Shown here: piece by piece, positions 26,865 to 35,524 of the stretch
How the letters are laid out: each line of letters begins with the position of its first letter
How positions within the stretch are numbered: the stretch's first letter is position 1
DNA from: Skermanella rosea
Lineage (GTDB): Bacteria > Pseudomonadota > Alphaproteobacteria > Azospirillales > Azospirillaceae
DNA length: 64,000 bases
Reading direction: 5' to 3'
NCBI RefSeq assembly: GCF_016806835.2
Contig: NZ_CP086112.1
Span: 80,001 to 144,000, forward strand
The notes under the pieces: generated by a model
Databases searched by the model: none
What the model was told of the DNA's origin: nothing
What the model saw: the letters and a program-made list of their open reading frames with translations, nothing else
Position numbers and translations under genes: made by a program

Positions 26865-28205
26865 GTGATGAGGAAAAAGCTTGCGTGCGCCATCGCCTTC
26901 GCGGCGGCGCTCGTATCTTCCACCAGCGCCATGGCCTGGACGCTGGAACAGGCGGCGGAGCCCTACAAGGGCACCAGCATCAAGGCGATCTTCCTTGACC
27001 GGCCCGGCTACGCCGCCGCGATCAAGCTGCTGCCGGAGTTCGAGAAGAAGACCGGCATCAAGGTCGATTACGAGATCGTTCCCTACGAGAACAGCCGCGA
27101 GCGGCAGGTGCTCGACTTCACCGCGGGCGGCGAGATCGACGTGGTCCTGACCGACGTGGTCTGGATCGGCGAGTTCGCCGGCAACGGCTGGCTGGAACCG
27201 ATCAAGACCTTCACCGACGACGAGGACCTGGCGGACCCGAACCTGAAGCTGAACGGCTTCTTCCCGATCCTGCTGGAGTCCTTCGGCACCTGGGGCGACG
27301 AGGTCTACGGCCTGCCGTTCGACAATTACTCGGGCCTGCTCTACTACAACAGGTGCATGCTCCAGGAGGCCGGCTTCGACAAGCCGCCGGCGACCTGGGA
27401 CGAGCTGCTGAACGTCTACGGTCCCAAGCTGACCGACCAGGCGAACCGGAAATACGCCTTCGCGCTCCAGTCGCGCCGGGGCGAGACCCAGTCGGCCGAC
27501 AGCTTCATGCGCGTGCTGTGGCCGTTCGGCGGCTCGCTGCTGGACGACAAGTTCAAGTCGAACCTGAACTCCCCGGAGTCGCAGGCCGGCCTGAAGTTCC
27601 GCCAGGACCTGATGAAGATCATGCCGCCGGGCATCGTCGACTATGACCACGCCGAGGCGGTCAACGCCCTGGCCCAGGGCAACGTCGCGATGATCACGGA
27701 ATGGTCGGCCTTCTACAGCACACTGGCCGACCCGACCAAGTCGCGGATCACCGACTGCCTGGCGGTCGCCACCGAGCCCGCCGGCCCGGCCGGCCTGAAG
27801 CCGGCGCTGGGCGGCTTCTCGCTGGGCGTCAACGCGCAGTCGTCGGACGACAAGAAGGCGGCCGCCTGGCTGTTCATCCAGTGGGTCACGTCCGAGGAGA
27901 TGGCGAAGCCCTACGTGGAGGCCGGCGGCGTCAGCGGACGCACCTCGGTCTACAAGGATGCCGACATCCAGAAGCGCTATCCCTTCGTCCAGCCGATGGT
28001 GACGTCCTGGGACGATGGGGTTCCCGACTTCCGCCCCCGCTTCGCCGAGTGGCCGGAAATCTCCGAGGTGGTCGCCGAGTGGGGCACCCGGATGATGCTG
28101 GGCAATGTCAGCGTCGAGGAAGGCGCCCGGTCGATCGGTACCCGGGTCGAGGAGATCCTGGGCCAGGCCGGCTACTATGACGGCAGCAAGCCGCTTCGGA
28201 AGTAA
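26865..28205 (+). CDS. ABC sugar-binding protein (family 1)
   Basis: 446 residues. The Sec signal peptide of about 25 residues ends at TSAMA before WTLEQAAEP. The mature protein follows the SBP_bac_1 plan: [60 protein letters not shown], and late [20 protein letters not shown]. It binds the carbohydrate or polyol in the periplasm for the permeases encoded next. CTGGAGGGAACG precedes the start. The gene is followed by a GC-rich hairpin (28213) and a 69-bp gap before the first permease, a place where mRNA processing could leave more binding protein than permease. Confidence 0.9.
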   Translation: MMRKKLACAIAFAAALVSSTSAMAWTLEQAAEPYKGTSIKAIFLDRPGYAAAIKLLPEFEKKTGIKVDYEIVPYENSRERQVLDFTAGGEIDVVLTDVVWIGEFAGNGWLEPIKTFTDDEDLADPNLKLNGFFPILLESFGTWGDEVYGLPFDNYSGLLYYNRCMLQEAGFDKPPATWDELLNVYGPKLTDQANRKYAFALQSRRGETQSADSFMRVLWPFGGSLLDDKFKSNLNSPESQAGLKFRQDLMKIMPPGIVDYDHAEAVNALAQGNVAMITEWSAFYSTLADPTKSRITDCLAVATEPAGPAGLKPALGGFSLGVNAQSSDDKKAAAWLFIQWVTSEEMAKPYVEAGGVSGRTSVYKDADIQKRYPFVQPMVTSWDDGVPDFRPRFAEWPEISEVVAEWGTRMMLGNVSVEEGARSIGTRVEEILGQAGYYDGSKPLRK

Positions 28206-28212
28206 GGGCGGG

Positions 28213-28235
28213 GGGCGGCGGGACGCCGCCCCTCC
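28213..28235. repeat. Short palindromic repeat, copy 1 (inverted copy at 34546)
   Basis: Stem GGGCGGCG-GGA-CGCCGCCC followed by CTCC. The 23 bp are identical to the reverse complement of 34546-34568. It sits between binding-protein and permease genes with no T-run, the position of REP-type elements that stabilise upstream mRNA. Confidence 0.6.
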
Positions 28236-28274
28236 ATCATCTAGCCCATTCAGCACCAGGGGAGATCCGCGTCC

Positions 28275-29183
28275 ATGCCCAGCGGAACCAAGCCAGCCGT
28301 GTTTCCCACGCTCTGGAACAACGGGCGGGCGGCCTTCGCCTTCCTGGCCCCGGCGGTGGTGGCGCTGGCGCTGATCGGGATCTTCCCGACGGTGTTCGCG
28401 CTGGTCAACTCGTTCCGGCGCTACAACCTTGCCCGCCCCCGCGACGCAACACCCTTCGTCGGGTTCGACAACTACCTGACGGTCTTCTACGACCCGTCCT
28501 TCTGGGGCGCGCTGGGGCGGACCTTCACCTTCCTCGTCACCGTCGTGCCGATCCAGATCGCGCTGGGCCTGGCGATCGCCCTGCTGCTTCACAAGCCGGG
28601 GCTGTCCGGCTTCAAGCTGCTGGCGCGGCTGAGCCTGGTGATCCCGCTGGCGACCGCGCCGGCCGTGGTCGGGCTGATCGGAAGGCTGATCTTCAACCGC
28701 GATTTCGGCGTCGCAAACGCCATCCTGACCCTGGTCGGGAGCGGCCCGATCGAGTGGCTGGGCGACACCACCAATGCCTTCATCGCGGTGGCGCTGATGG
28801 ATATCTGGCAGTGGACGCCGTTCTGCGCCCTTGTGCTGCTGGCCGGCCTGACCATGGTCCCGACCGAGATCGAGGAGGCGGCGAGGCTGGAGACCCGCAG
28901 CCGCTGGCAGATCGTCCGGTACGTCCAGCTGCCGTTCCTGCTGCCCAGCATCACGGTGATCCTGATCCTGCGGACCGCCGACATCCTGAAGATGTTCGAC
29001 ACCGTCTTCACCATGACGCGGGGCGGTCCGGGGGCCGCGACCGAGCTGGTCAGCGTCTATATCCAGCGCGTGGGCTTCCGGGTGTTCGACCAGGGGGTGG
29101 CCTCGGCCCAGGCGATCCTGCTGCTGATCCTGACCATCATCCTCGCCCGCCTCTACATCAAGTTCGTCTACCGGGAGATCTGA
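28275..29183 (+). CDS. ABC sugar permease, MalF/UgpA type
   Basis: 302 residues with six helices; the first is FAFLAPAVVALALIGIFPTV and then VNSFRRYNLARP. The EAA loop EEAARLETRSRWQIVRYVQL (about 198-217) binds the MalK-type ATPase. The stop is 3 bp before the next permease gene. GGGGAGA precedes the ATG. It forms a heterodimeric channel with the following permease. Confidence 0.92.
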   Translation: MPSGTKPAVFPTLWNNGRAAFAFLAPAVVALALIGIFPTVFALVNSFRRYNLARPRDATPFVGFDNYLTVFYDPSFWGALGRTFTFLVTVVPIQIALGLAIALLLHKPGLSGFKLLARLSLVIPLATAPAVVGLIGRLIFNRDFGVANAILTLVGSGPIEWLGDTTNAFIAVALMDIWQWTPFCALVLLAGLTMVPTEIEEAARLETRSRWQIVRYVQLPFLLPSITVILILRTADILKMFDTVFTMTRGGPGAATELVSVYIQRVGFRVFDQGVASAQAILLLILTIILARLYIKFVYREI

Positions 29184-29186
29184 CCC

Positions 29187-30056
29187 ATGGCCGTGGCAAC
29201 CGCCGACAGCGCCGTCCCGGCGACGTCCCAGCGAAGCAAGCCGAAGCGGCTGGTGACCGCGTGGCACCTGGTCGGGCTGCTCGCGATCTTCCTGTTCGCC
29301 GTGTTCCCGTTCTACTGGATGGTGGCGACCAGCCTGAAGACCCAGGCGGAGGCCCTGGCGTCGCCGCCGATCTGGGTCTTCACGCCCCGGCTGGACAATT
29401 ATTTCGAGGTGCTGTTCAACCGCGACGTCCTGTCCAGCCTGATCAACTCGATCATCATAGCGGTCTCCACGACGGTGCTGGCGGTGGGGCTGGGCACGCC
29501 GGCGGCCTATGCGCTGGCCCGGTTCGAGTTCAAGGCCAAGGGGGAGCTGTGGTTCTGGTTCATCACCAACCGCATGCTCAGCCCGATCGTCGTGGCGCTG
29601 CCGATCTTCCTGATGGCCCGGACCTTCGGCATGATCGACACCCATATCGTGCTGATCCTGGTCTACCTGACCTTCAACCTGCCGATCGTGGTGTGGATCT
29701 GCACCGACCAGTTCCGCGGCGTGCCGAAGGACCTGGACGAGGCGGCCCGGCTGGCCGGCGCCTCGCGCTTCACGATCTTCTGGCGGATCGCCCTGCCGCT
29801 CGCCATGCCCGGCGTCGCGGTGTCGGCGATCTTCTCCTTCATCTTCTCGTGGAACGAGCTGCTCTACGCGCTGGTCCTGACGCGCAACGCGGCGCGGACG
29901 GCCCCGGTGGCGGCGACCAGCTTCATGAGCGGCTACGACCTGCCGTGGGGCGAGATCATGGCGACCGGCACGCTGATCGTCCTGCCGGTCATCGTCTTCG
30001 CCCTGATGGTGTCCAAGCACCTCGTCCAGGGATTGACCATGGGAGCGGTGAAATAG
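29187..30056 (+). CDS. ABC sugar permease, MalG/UgpE type
   Basis: 289 residues. After a short polar N-terminus come helix 1 (LVGLLAIFLFAVFPFYWMVA) and TSLKTQAEALASPPIWVF, typical of MalG. The EAA loop is DEAARLAGASRFTIFWRIAL (about 186-205), followed by PLAMPGVAVSAIFSFIFSWN. It ends with a short SKHLVQGLTMGAVK tail, diagnostic of this family. Confidence 0.92.
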   Translation: MAVATADSAVPATSQRSKPKRLVTAWHLVGLLAIFLFAVFPFYWMVATSLKTQAEALASPPIWVFTPRLDNYFEVLFNRDVLSSLINSIIIAVSTTVLAVGLGTPAAYALARFEFKAKGELWFWFITNRMLSPIVVALPIFLMARTFGMIDTHIVLILVYLTFNLPIVVWICTDQFRGVPKDLDEAARLAGASRFTIFWRIALPLAMPGVAVSAIFSFIFSWNELLYALVLTRNAARTAPVAATSFMSGYDLPWGEIMATGTLIVLPVIVFALMVSKHLVQGLTMGAVK

Positions 30057-30092
30057 GACTGTTGCAGTCCGACGATGCGGGAAGGAAAAGCC

Positions 30093-31070
30093 GTGCAGAC
30101 CAGGAGCCTGGACGACGATGTGGCCACCAGCTCGGACGAGCAGCTGAACATCCGCATCGCGTGGTATTACTATATCACCGACATGACCCAGCAGCAGATC
30201 GCCGACCGCTTCGGCATCACGCGGGTGCGGGTCAACAAGGCCCTGGCGACCAGCCGGGAGACCGGCGTCGTCCAGATCCGGATCAATTCCAAGCTGGCCT
30301 CCTGCATCAAGCTGGAATACGAGCTGGAACAGCTCTACGGCCTGTCGCGGGTGACGGTCGTCCCGACTCCGGAGGACGACCGTTTCATCTTCCGCGTCCT
30401 GGGCGTCGGCGTGGCGCCCTATATCCACGACCAGGTGTTCGACGGCTGCACCCTGGCGGTCGGCTGGGGGCGGACGCTGCGGCAGGCGGTGCGCGAGACG
30501 CGGGGCCGGTCGCTGCCGAACATGACGGTGCTGTCGCTTCTGGGCGGCCTGCATTACGGCTCGGCCAACAACACGGCGGAGATCGCGTCGAGCTTCGCCA
30601 GCCTGTTCGGCGGCTCGTATTATTACTTGGCGGCCCCGGTCTATGCGAGCTCGGACGAGTACCGCGACATGATCCTGGCCGAGGCCTCGGTCCAGGACGT
30701 GCTGGGCAAGGCCCGCGACGCCGACATCGCCCTGGTCACCGTCGGCGACCTGACCAAGCGGTCGCTGATGATCGAGCTGGGGCTGGTCAGCCCGGAGGAC
30801 GCCAAGACCCTGAAGGCCGCGGGTGCTGTCGGCGACCTGCTGGGCCACTACCTGAACAAGGACGGCGAGGAGGTCGACCACCCGCTTAACCGCCGGGTGA
30901 TCGCGCTGGACCTGGAGGACCTGAAGCGGGTCAGGAAGGTCGTCCTGGTGTCCGGCGGACCGTACAAGGCCGACATCATCCGCGCCGTCCTGCTGCGCAA
31001 CTTCGTCCACGAGCTCGTGATCGACGAGGCGACCGCCGAACGGCTGGTCAGCCGCCAACCCCGGAAATGA
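30093..31070 (+). CDS. SorC-family sugar-binding transcriptional regulator
   Basis: 325 residues. The N-terminal helix-turn-helix is about 14-55 (YYITDMTQQQIADRFGITRV and RVNKALATSRETGVVQIRI). The effector domain (about 60-320) is of the sugar-phosphate-isomerase-like fold with DGCTLAVGWGRTLRQAV, SLLGGLHYGSANN and ALVTVGDL. The GTG start at 30093 has GGAAGGAA seven to eight bases upstream, better than the ATG 18 bp earlier, which lacks a ribosome site. SorC proteins bind a phosphorylated sugar and regulate the surrounding operon; the TTTGTAA-8-TTACAAA dyad at 25746 is the likely operator. Encoded within the operon it should control. Confidence 0.88.
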   Translation: MQTRSLDDDVATSSDEQLNIRIAWYYYITDMTQQQIADRFGITRVRVNKALATSRETGVVQIRINSKLASCIKLEYELEQLYGLSRVTVVPTPEDDRFIFRVLGVGVAPYIHDQVFDGCTLAVGWGRTLRQAVRETRGRSLPNMTVLSLLGGLHYGSANNTAEIASSFASLFGGSYYYLAAPVYASSDEYRDMILAEASVQDVLGKARDADIALVTVGDLTKRSLMIELGLVSPEDAKTLKAAGAVGDLLGHYLNKDGEEVDHPLNRRVIALDLEDLKRVRKVVLVSGGPYKADIIRAVLLRNFVHELVIDEATAERLVSRQPRK

Positions 31071-31095
31071 CCCCGGAAACGAACCAGGAAATGAC

Positions 31096-31662
31096 ATGAC
31101 CGAGAGCGTTGCAGCACTGGCATCCCAAGCCTGCGCCGAGATCGCCGCGACCTTCCGGACGATCGACGAAACGGCCGTGGCGGCACTGGTCGAGGCGATC
31201 GCCGCCGCCCGGCGGGTCGTCCTTCACGGCGTCGGCCGGGAAGGGCTGATGATGCGGGCGCTGACCATGCGCCTGTTCCACATGGGCCTGGACGCCCATC
31301 CCGTCGGCGACATGACGACGCCGGCGGTCGGCCCCGGCGACCTGGTGGTGGTCAGCGCCGGACCGGGGGAGTTCGCGACGGTCAACGCCCTGATGGGCGT
31401 GGCGAAGGCCGCGGGCGCCCGGGTCGCCGTCGTCACCGCCCAGCCGGGCGGCGGTGCGGCGCGCGCCGCCGACCTGGTGATGTGCCTGCCGGCCCAGACC
31501 ATGGCGAACGATTCCGGCCCCGCGGCCAGCGCGGTGCTGTCCATGGGAAGCGCCTTCGAGGGCGCGCAATACGTCTTCTTCGAGGTGCTGGTCCTGCTGC
31601 TGCGCCAAAGGCTGGGCATCGGCGCGGAGGACATGCGCGCGCGGCACACCAACCTGGAATGA
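31096..31662 (+). CDS. SIS-domain sugar-phosphate isomerase-like protein
   Basis: 188 residues forming a single SIS domain: VVLHGVGREGLMMRALTMRL (about 41-60, phosphate-binding loop), DAHPVGDMTTPAVGPGDLVV, VVSAGPGEFATVNALMGVAK and a helical end. Length and motifs fit the 6-phospho-3-hexuloisomerase (HPI/PHI) group, which interconverts hexulose-6-phosphate and fructose-6-phosphate. The catalytic Glu/His positions cannot be checked without alignment. It is 25 bp after the SorC gene and closes the operon. A phospho-ketose isomerase fits with an importer, polyol dehydrogenase and FGGY kinase as the last entry step into central metabolism. Confidence 0.8.
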   Translation: MTESVAALASQACAEIAATFRTIDETAVAALVEAIAAARRVVLHGVGREGLMMRALTMRLFHMGLDAHPVGDMTTPAVGPGDLVVVSAGPGEFATVNALMGVAKAAGARVAVVTAQPGGGAARAADLVMCLPAQTMANDSGPAASAVLSMGSAFEGAQYVFFEVLVLLLRQRLGIGAEDMRARHTNLE

Positions 31663-31701
31663 CGGGATTGGTAAAGGCGGGGCGGAGATAGCCGGGCCGG
31701 G

Positions 31702-32361
31702 TCAGCGCACCGCGGCCAGCGCGCCCGCCTTGAAGACGGGCAGGGCGTTTGCCGGAAGCGGCTGGGTCAGCGGGGTCGAGGTCAGCGAGGTCGAGGTCAT
31801 CAAGGCGGGCGCCCGGCGCGGGGTGGTGGATGCAGGCTTCGGCGCCGCCGCCGCCGCCGGCCTGCCGGCTGTCGTCGATTGCGGCGCCGGGTCATTATCC
31901 GAGGTCACTATTTCGACGGCGGCGCCGGCGAGGTGGCCGTCGTTCTCCTCGGCCGGGTCGGGGTCGTGCGTCTCCAGGTCGGCATCGGGGTGCGGGGCGG
32001 CCGTGAAGTGGTGGGGGATGCGCTTGTCCAGCATGATGCCGCACAGCTTCAGGCGCAGCTCGACGGCGCGCAGCGCCAGGGCGCAATGCTTCTTCTCCAT
32101 CGCGTCGGCGATGATCGCCTTGACCGTCTCTGCCGCTTCCTTCAACTCGACCTCGATCCCGGCGGAACGGGCCGCCCGGAGCTGATCGACGCGGATGCGG
32201 ATCTCCGGCCGGGCCATCAGGTACGCCCCGCGCTGCTTGGCGCCCTTGGGCGAATAGCCGGCCCGGCGCGCGGCTTCGGCCCCGCCGACATTGGCGGCCA
32301 CGGCCTGGCAGAAAGCCTCGTGCCGGGCGGTGAGGCGGATCACGGGAGTTGCATCGGACAT
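31702..32361 (-). CDS. Terminase-small-subunit-like protein, orphan
   Basis: 219 residues. The N-terminus LTARHEAFCQAVAANVGGAE and AARRAGYSPKGAKQRGAYLM with RPEIRIRVDQL is the DNA-binding helix-turn-helix of the Terminase_2 small-subunit family, which recognises phage DNA for packaging. The middle helix has KKHCALALRAVELRLKLCGI. The last 70 residues are low-complexity Pro/Ala/Thr/Ser (STTAGRPAAAAAPKPASTTP), unlike phage TerS. No large terminase, portal or capsid gene is nearby. It may be a domesticated phage gene used for another DNA-binding role, or a relic. The start is the ATG at 32361; longer reading upstream is not protein-like. Confidence 0.7.
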   Translation of the reverse strand: MSDATPVIRLTARHEAFCQAVAANVGGAEAARRAGYSPKGAKQRGAYLMARPEIRIRVDQLRAARSAGIEVELKEAAETVKAIIADAMEKKHCALALRAVELRLKLCGIMLDKRIPHHFTAAPHPDADLETHDPDPAEENDGHLAGAAVEIVTSDNDPAPQSTTAGRPAAAAAPKPASTTPRRAPALMTSTSLTSTPLTQPLPANALPVFKAGALAAVR

Positions 32362-32587
32362 GGCGGCGGCCCCTCGAGGTAGGTTGCGCCGGGGATTTTT
32401 CAGGAAGGATGAGAACAAATAAAGAACAATGCGTCCTTCTTCCCGTGGCGAACCAGTTGACGGGCCGAGCCCTTGCTGGGCCATATCGATTTCGTGGCCG
32501 CTTATCTGATTGCGAAGGGTGAGATGCCGCAATGATTCTCCCGCTCCATGTTTTGCGATGCGTCGGCCCCAGGTCCGGAAGGTCGGT

Positions 32588-33550
32588 CTACTTCGAGGCG
32601 TCACGGCTCACCCCGCGGTTGATGGAGAACAGACCGATCAGCGAGAGGCACATGCCGACGGCCATCATGATCGACAGGGGCTCGTCGAAGACGGCATAAG
32701 CCCAGATCATCGTCACGGGCGGGCTGAGATACAGGGCGCCGCTGGCACTTTCGGCCGAACCGAGGCGGAGGCACATCCAGTACAGCCCATATCCCCCCAG
32801 CGTCGGGACCAGCACGAGCCACAGGAGGCTCAATCCGAATTCCGGACTCATCACGGGGGCGATGCCGCCTTCGAGCAGAGCCAGGACACCGAAGACAGGC
32901 ACGCTGACGCAGACCTGGATGAAGAGTGTCGCCATGATCGGCAGTGACAGGTCGGTACCGCCGGTCTTCTCCTGGATCAGCGTCGCGACGGCCAGGGACA
33001 GCATGCCGACTATCGGCAAGCCGTAAGCCCAAACCGGGGCGGAGCCCAACCGGAAGCTTTCGCCCGCCACGAGCACGGCGCCGAGAGCGCCGATGCCGAC
33101 GCCGAACCATCGCAGCCCGCCCATCCGCCGCCCGGGCAGGATCACCGACACTCCCGCGACCGCCAGGGGCAGGAGGTCGGCGGCCAAGGCGGCCAGACCC
33201 GCCGGAACTCCGTACTCGATCGACTTCGCGATCGGCGCCAGATAGCCGCAGATGGCGAAGACGCCGATCAGCGCCTGACGCCCCATTGCCGCCAACGGTG
33301 CCGCGCGGAGAGCCGGCAAGGCGAAGGGCAGCAGGAGCGGGGCCGCCAGCGCGAAACGCCAGAACGAGATCAGGAACGCCGGCGCATGCTCGGCCGCATA
33401 GCGGTAGCCGATGAAACCCGCGCTCCAGGCCACGACCATGGCCGCCTGAAGCGCGAAGAGCATGAGTGCCGAGGGAGCGGCGCGACCCACTCCGCCTCTC
33501 CTGCGCTTCGCGGTCCCGCATGCGGCCGCCTTTTCCATCACCGTGTCCAT
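32588..33550 (-). CDS. DMT-superfamily transporter (EamA type)
   Basis: 320 residues with about ten predicted membrane helices in two EamA repeats; the first begins LMLFALQAAMVVAWSAGFIG and the second GLPIVGMLSLAVATLIQEKT. Repeat ends show PPVTMIWAYAVFDEPLSIMM, a typical EamA closing block. GGAAGGAG precedes the ATG at 33550. Such proteins usually export amino acids or metabolites or import nucleotide sugars. A LysR gene is transcribed divergently 96 bp away, the common regulator-exporter pairing. Substrate unknown. Confidence 0.88.
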   Translation of the reverse strand: MDTVMEKAAACGTAKRRRGGVGRAAPSALMLFALQAAMVVAWSAGFIGYRYAAEHAPAFLISFWRFALAAPLLLPFALPALRAAPLAAMGRQALIGVFAICGYLAPIAKSIEYGVPAGLAALAADLLPLAVAGVSVILPGRRMGGLRWFGVGIGALGAVLVAGESFRLGSAPVWAYGLPIVGMLSLAVATLIQEKTGGTDLSLPIMATLFIQVCVSVPVFGVLALLEGGIAPVMSPEFGLSLLWLVLVPTLGGYGLYWMCLRLGSAESASGALYLSPPVTMIWAYAVFDEPLSIMMAVGMCLSLIGLFSINRGVSRDASK

Positions 33551-33646
33551 GACCGTACTCCTTCCGTCGATGGGCTTGACAATCGAGCCGGAAGGGCGTG
33601 CAATCAAACGAAACTATCGGCACCAGTAATGCGGAAATCGTGAACC

Positions 33647-34510
33647 ATGGCGCCGCCTCTCGATATCGAGCTTCTTCGCACCTTCCACGCCATCGCCCGC
33701 TTCGGTCAGTTCCGCGCGGCGTCGCTGCATCTCAACCGCAGCCCTTCGGCGGTCAGCACCCATGTCCGCCGCCTTGAGGAGCTTTCCGGCCGGCGCCTGT
33801 TCGACCGCGACAACCAGGGCGTGACGCTGACTCCCGCCGGACGAAGCCTGCTGATCCAGACCAACGATTTCCTTCAGGCGCATGACCGGATCGTCGCGAG
33901 CTTCGACACATCCGCAGCGACGGGGCGCGTGCGGTTCGGCGTCTCCGAGGAATATACCCGCAGGCTGCTGCGCGATGCCTTGCCCCTCTTCTCGGCGGAA
34001 CATCCCGGCGTCGAGCTCGAAGTGGAGACGGGGTCGAGCGGCGAGCTGGCGAACCGGCTGGAGTGCGGCAGCCTCGATCTCGCCCTTGTCGTGCAGCCCG
34101 CGGGCCAGCCACGCGAACCCGGCCGCCGGCCCTTCGGCACGACGCAACCCGTGTGGGTCGCGGGTTTCGGATTCGCCCTCCCCGCGGACATGCCGGTGCC
34201 CCTCGCCCTGCACGGCTCCGGCTGCCCTTACCGGAGTGCCGCGGTCGATGCCCTGGCGGCGATCGGCCGATCCTGGCAGACGGTCGTGACGAGTTCGGGG
34301 TCGGCAGCCATCGAGGCGGCGATCGAGGGGGGTTTCGCGGTCGGCATCCTTGACCGCGCCCGTGTCACCGATGCCATGAGGATCCTCGGCCAGGACGAAG
34401 GACTACCAGCCTTGCCCGCCTATGATCTGGTCATCGCCCAGGCTGCAGGGTCCTCCGGCAAGGCGCAGGATCTCCTCGCCCAGACGATCATCCGCCACTT
34501 TCGCCTTTAG
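33647..34510 (+). CDS. LysR-family transcriptional regulator
   Basis: 287 residues. The HTH is about 5-63: LDIELLRTFHAIARFGQFRA, LHLNRSPSAVSTHVRRLEEL and RRLFDRDNQGVTLTPAG. The effector domain is about 90-280, with RVRFGVSEEYTRRLLRDALP. Divergent from the EamA transporter gene, it probably regulates that exporter. It is followed by structured repeats (34546-34593) rather than a clear T-run terminator. Confidence 0.9.
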   Translation: MAPPLDIELLRTFHAIARFGQFRAASLHLNRSPSAVSTHVRRLEELSGRRLFDRDNQGVTLTPAGRSLLIQTNDFLQAHDRIVASFDTSAATGRVRFGVSEEYTRRLLRDALPLFSAEHPGVELEVETGSSGELANRLECGSLDLALVVQPAGQPREPGRRPFGTTQPVWVAGFGFALPADMPVPLALHGSGCPYRSAAVDALAAIGRSWQTVVTSSGSAAIEAAIEGGFAVGILDRARVTDAMRILGQDEGLPALPAYDLVIAQAAGSSGKAQDLLAQTIIRHFRL

Positions 34511-34545
34511 GGAAACCACCGTTGGACCAAGGCGCTGAAGTATGC

Positions 34546-34593
34546 GGAGGGGCGGCGTCCCGCCGCCCAAGGTGCGCGGGACGCGCACCCTCC
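34546..34593. repeat. Clover-shaped repeat containing copy 2 of the 23-bp palindromic element
   Basis: 34546-34568 is identical, inverted, to 28213-28235. Within it GGGCGGCG (34550-34557) pairs with CGCCGCCC (34561-34568). A second perfect hairpin follows, GGTGCGCG-GGA-CGCGCACC (34571-34589), and GGAGGG (34546) can pair with CCCTCC (34588-34593), overlapping by two bases with the second hairpin. It looks like a dispersed REP-like element in an otherwise empty 261-bp gap. Confidence 0.6.
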
Positions 34594-34717
34594 CAGGTAG
34601 CAAACGAGTGGCAGGAAACCTTGTCCGCGGCGGTTAAGACGCTGGCCGCCGATAGGCAGTCTCCCGCCGTGGGTGGATAAGCCCGCGCATGATGGAAGTA
34701 GAACAAATCTAGCTAAC

Positions 34718-34746
34718 TTGACTAACCTAGAGCCGGCTGGCTAAAT
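34718..34746 (+). promoter_or_regulatory. Promoter of the vapBC pair
   Basis: TTGACT (34718-34723), 17-bp spacer, CTAAAT (34741-34746), 25 bp before the antitoxin ATG, with GGAGGG as ribosome site between. The surrounding CTAGCTAACTT...CTAACCTAG repeats could be where the antitoxin complex autoregulates. Confidence 0.6.
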
Positions 34747-34771
34747 TGTCCCTCATGTCAGGAGGGCTGGA

Positions 34772-35005
34772 ATGAAACAGGTTACCATTCACGCGGCCAA
34801 GACCAATCTGTCCAAGCTCATCGAGGCGGCACTGAGCGGCGAGGAAATCGTAATCGCAAAGGGCAGCAAGCCGGTTGTCCGGCTCGTTCCGGTCTCGCAA
34901 GGAGTGTTCAAGATCGGTCTGCTCAAGGGTAAGCTTGGCACCGGCCCCGACTTCTTTGAGCCGATGGACGAGAGCGATCTCCATGCGTGGGAAGGGGGCC
35001 AGTGA
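34772..35005 (+). CDS. Type II antitoxin, Phd/YefM (VapB) type
   Basis: 77 residues. The Phd/YefM N-terminal DNA-binding fold: QVTIHAAKTNLSKLIEAALS and GEEIVIAKGSKPVVRLVPV. The C-terminal segment (GPDFFEPMDESDLHAWEGG) is the acidic toxin-neutralising tail. The TGA overlaps the toxin GTG by 4 bases (GTGA), as is normal for such pairs. It binds the PIN toxin and probably its own promoter at 34718. Confidence 0.9.
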   Translation: MKQVTIHAAKTNLSKLIEAALSGEEIVIAKGSKPVVRLVPVSQGVFKIGLLKGKLGTGPDFFEPMDESDLHAWEGGQ

Positions 35006-35385
35006 CGGCGGTCCTGCTCGATACCCATGCCTGGGCCTGGAGCTTGGCCGGGGACAGACGCCTGACGAAGCCGGCCCTTGCCGCCATCGAGGCGGCTGAC
35101 ATGGTGCTGGTCAGCCCGATAACGTTCTTCGAAATCGGTCAGAAGGTTCGGTTGGGCAAATGGCCGGAGATGGAGCCCTTCGTGGGCCAATTGGTGGCAC
35201 TGCTGGGCGAACAGGGCGGGTCGGTAGCAGGCTTCGATCCGGCTATTTGCATCGCGGCCGGCATGATGCCCTGGCCCCACCGCGACCCGTTCGACCGGCT
35301 GCTGGCGGCCACGGCAATGCACTACAACTTGCCGCTTGTGTCGGCCGACACGGTTTTTGACGGTATCGTGACACGCCTGTGGTGA
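35002..35385 (+). CDS. PIN-domain toxin (VapC type)
   Basis: 127 residues. The PIN fold carries its acidic residues: Asp in LLDTHAWAWSL (about 8), Glu in ITFFEIGQKVRLGKW (about 41), Asp in HRDPFDRLLAATAM (about 95-98) and Asp in LVSADTVFDGI (about 116). It is a Mg-dependent RNase that cuts tRNA or rRNA and is held by the antitoxin encoded just before it. The start is the GTG at 35002 with GAAGGGGG upstream; an upstream in-frame start would add five residues. The pair is intact, unlike the parDE pair at 21.5 kb. Confidence 0.9.
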   Translation: MTAVLLDTHAWAWSLAGDRRLTKPALAAIEAADMVLVSPITFFEIGQKVRLGKWPEMEPFVGQLVALLGEQGGSVAGFDPAICIAAGMMPWPHRDPFDRLLAATAMHYNLPLVSADTVFDGIVTRLW

Positions 35386-35524
35386 TCCGCAGCGTTTGGC
35401 GTTCACCCACGCGGACGAAGGCTCTATAGACCTGATCGGAATCGCCCGGCTGCCGGGCTTGCTCCATGGCAGTAATCGAGTGAGCGTGCCGTAACATGCG
35501 ATCATCGCCTCGGAGACCTGACAC

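Noticed and set aside
28213-28235. Reading the hairpin after the sugar-binding-protein gene as a terminator
   Set aside because: There is no T-run, and the permease genes of the same importer follow within 70 bp. A second identical copy elsewhere makes a repeat element more likely.
25770-31097. A 1775-codon open frame on the minus strand
   Set aside because: It is antisense to seven well-supported genes (dehydrogenase, ABC importer, SorC, SIS), and its Arg/Gly/Asp/His-rich translation is the usual shadow of GC-rich codons.
31702-32361. Calling a prophage at the terminase-like gene
   Set aside because: No large terminase, portal, capsid, tail or lysis gene is nearby, and the flanks are ordinary bacterial genes.
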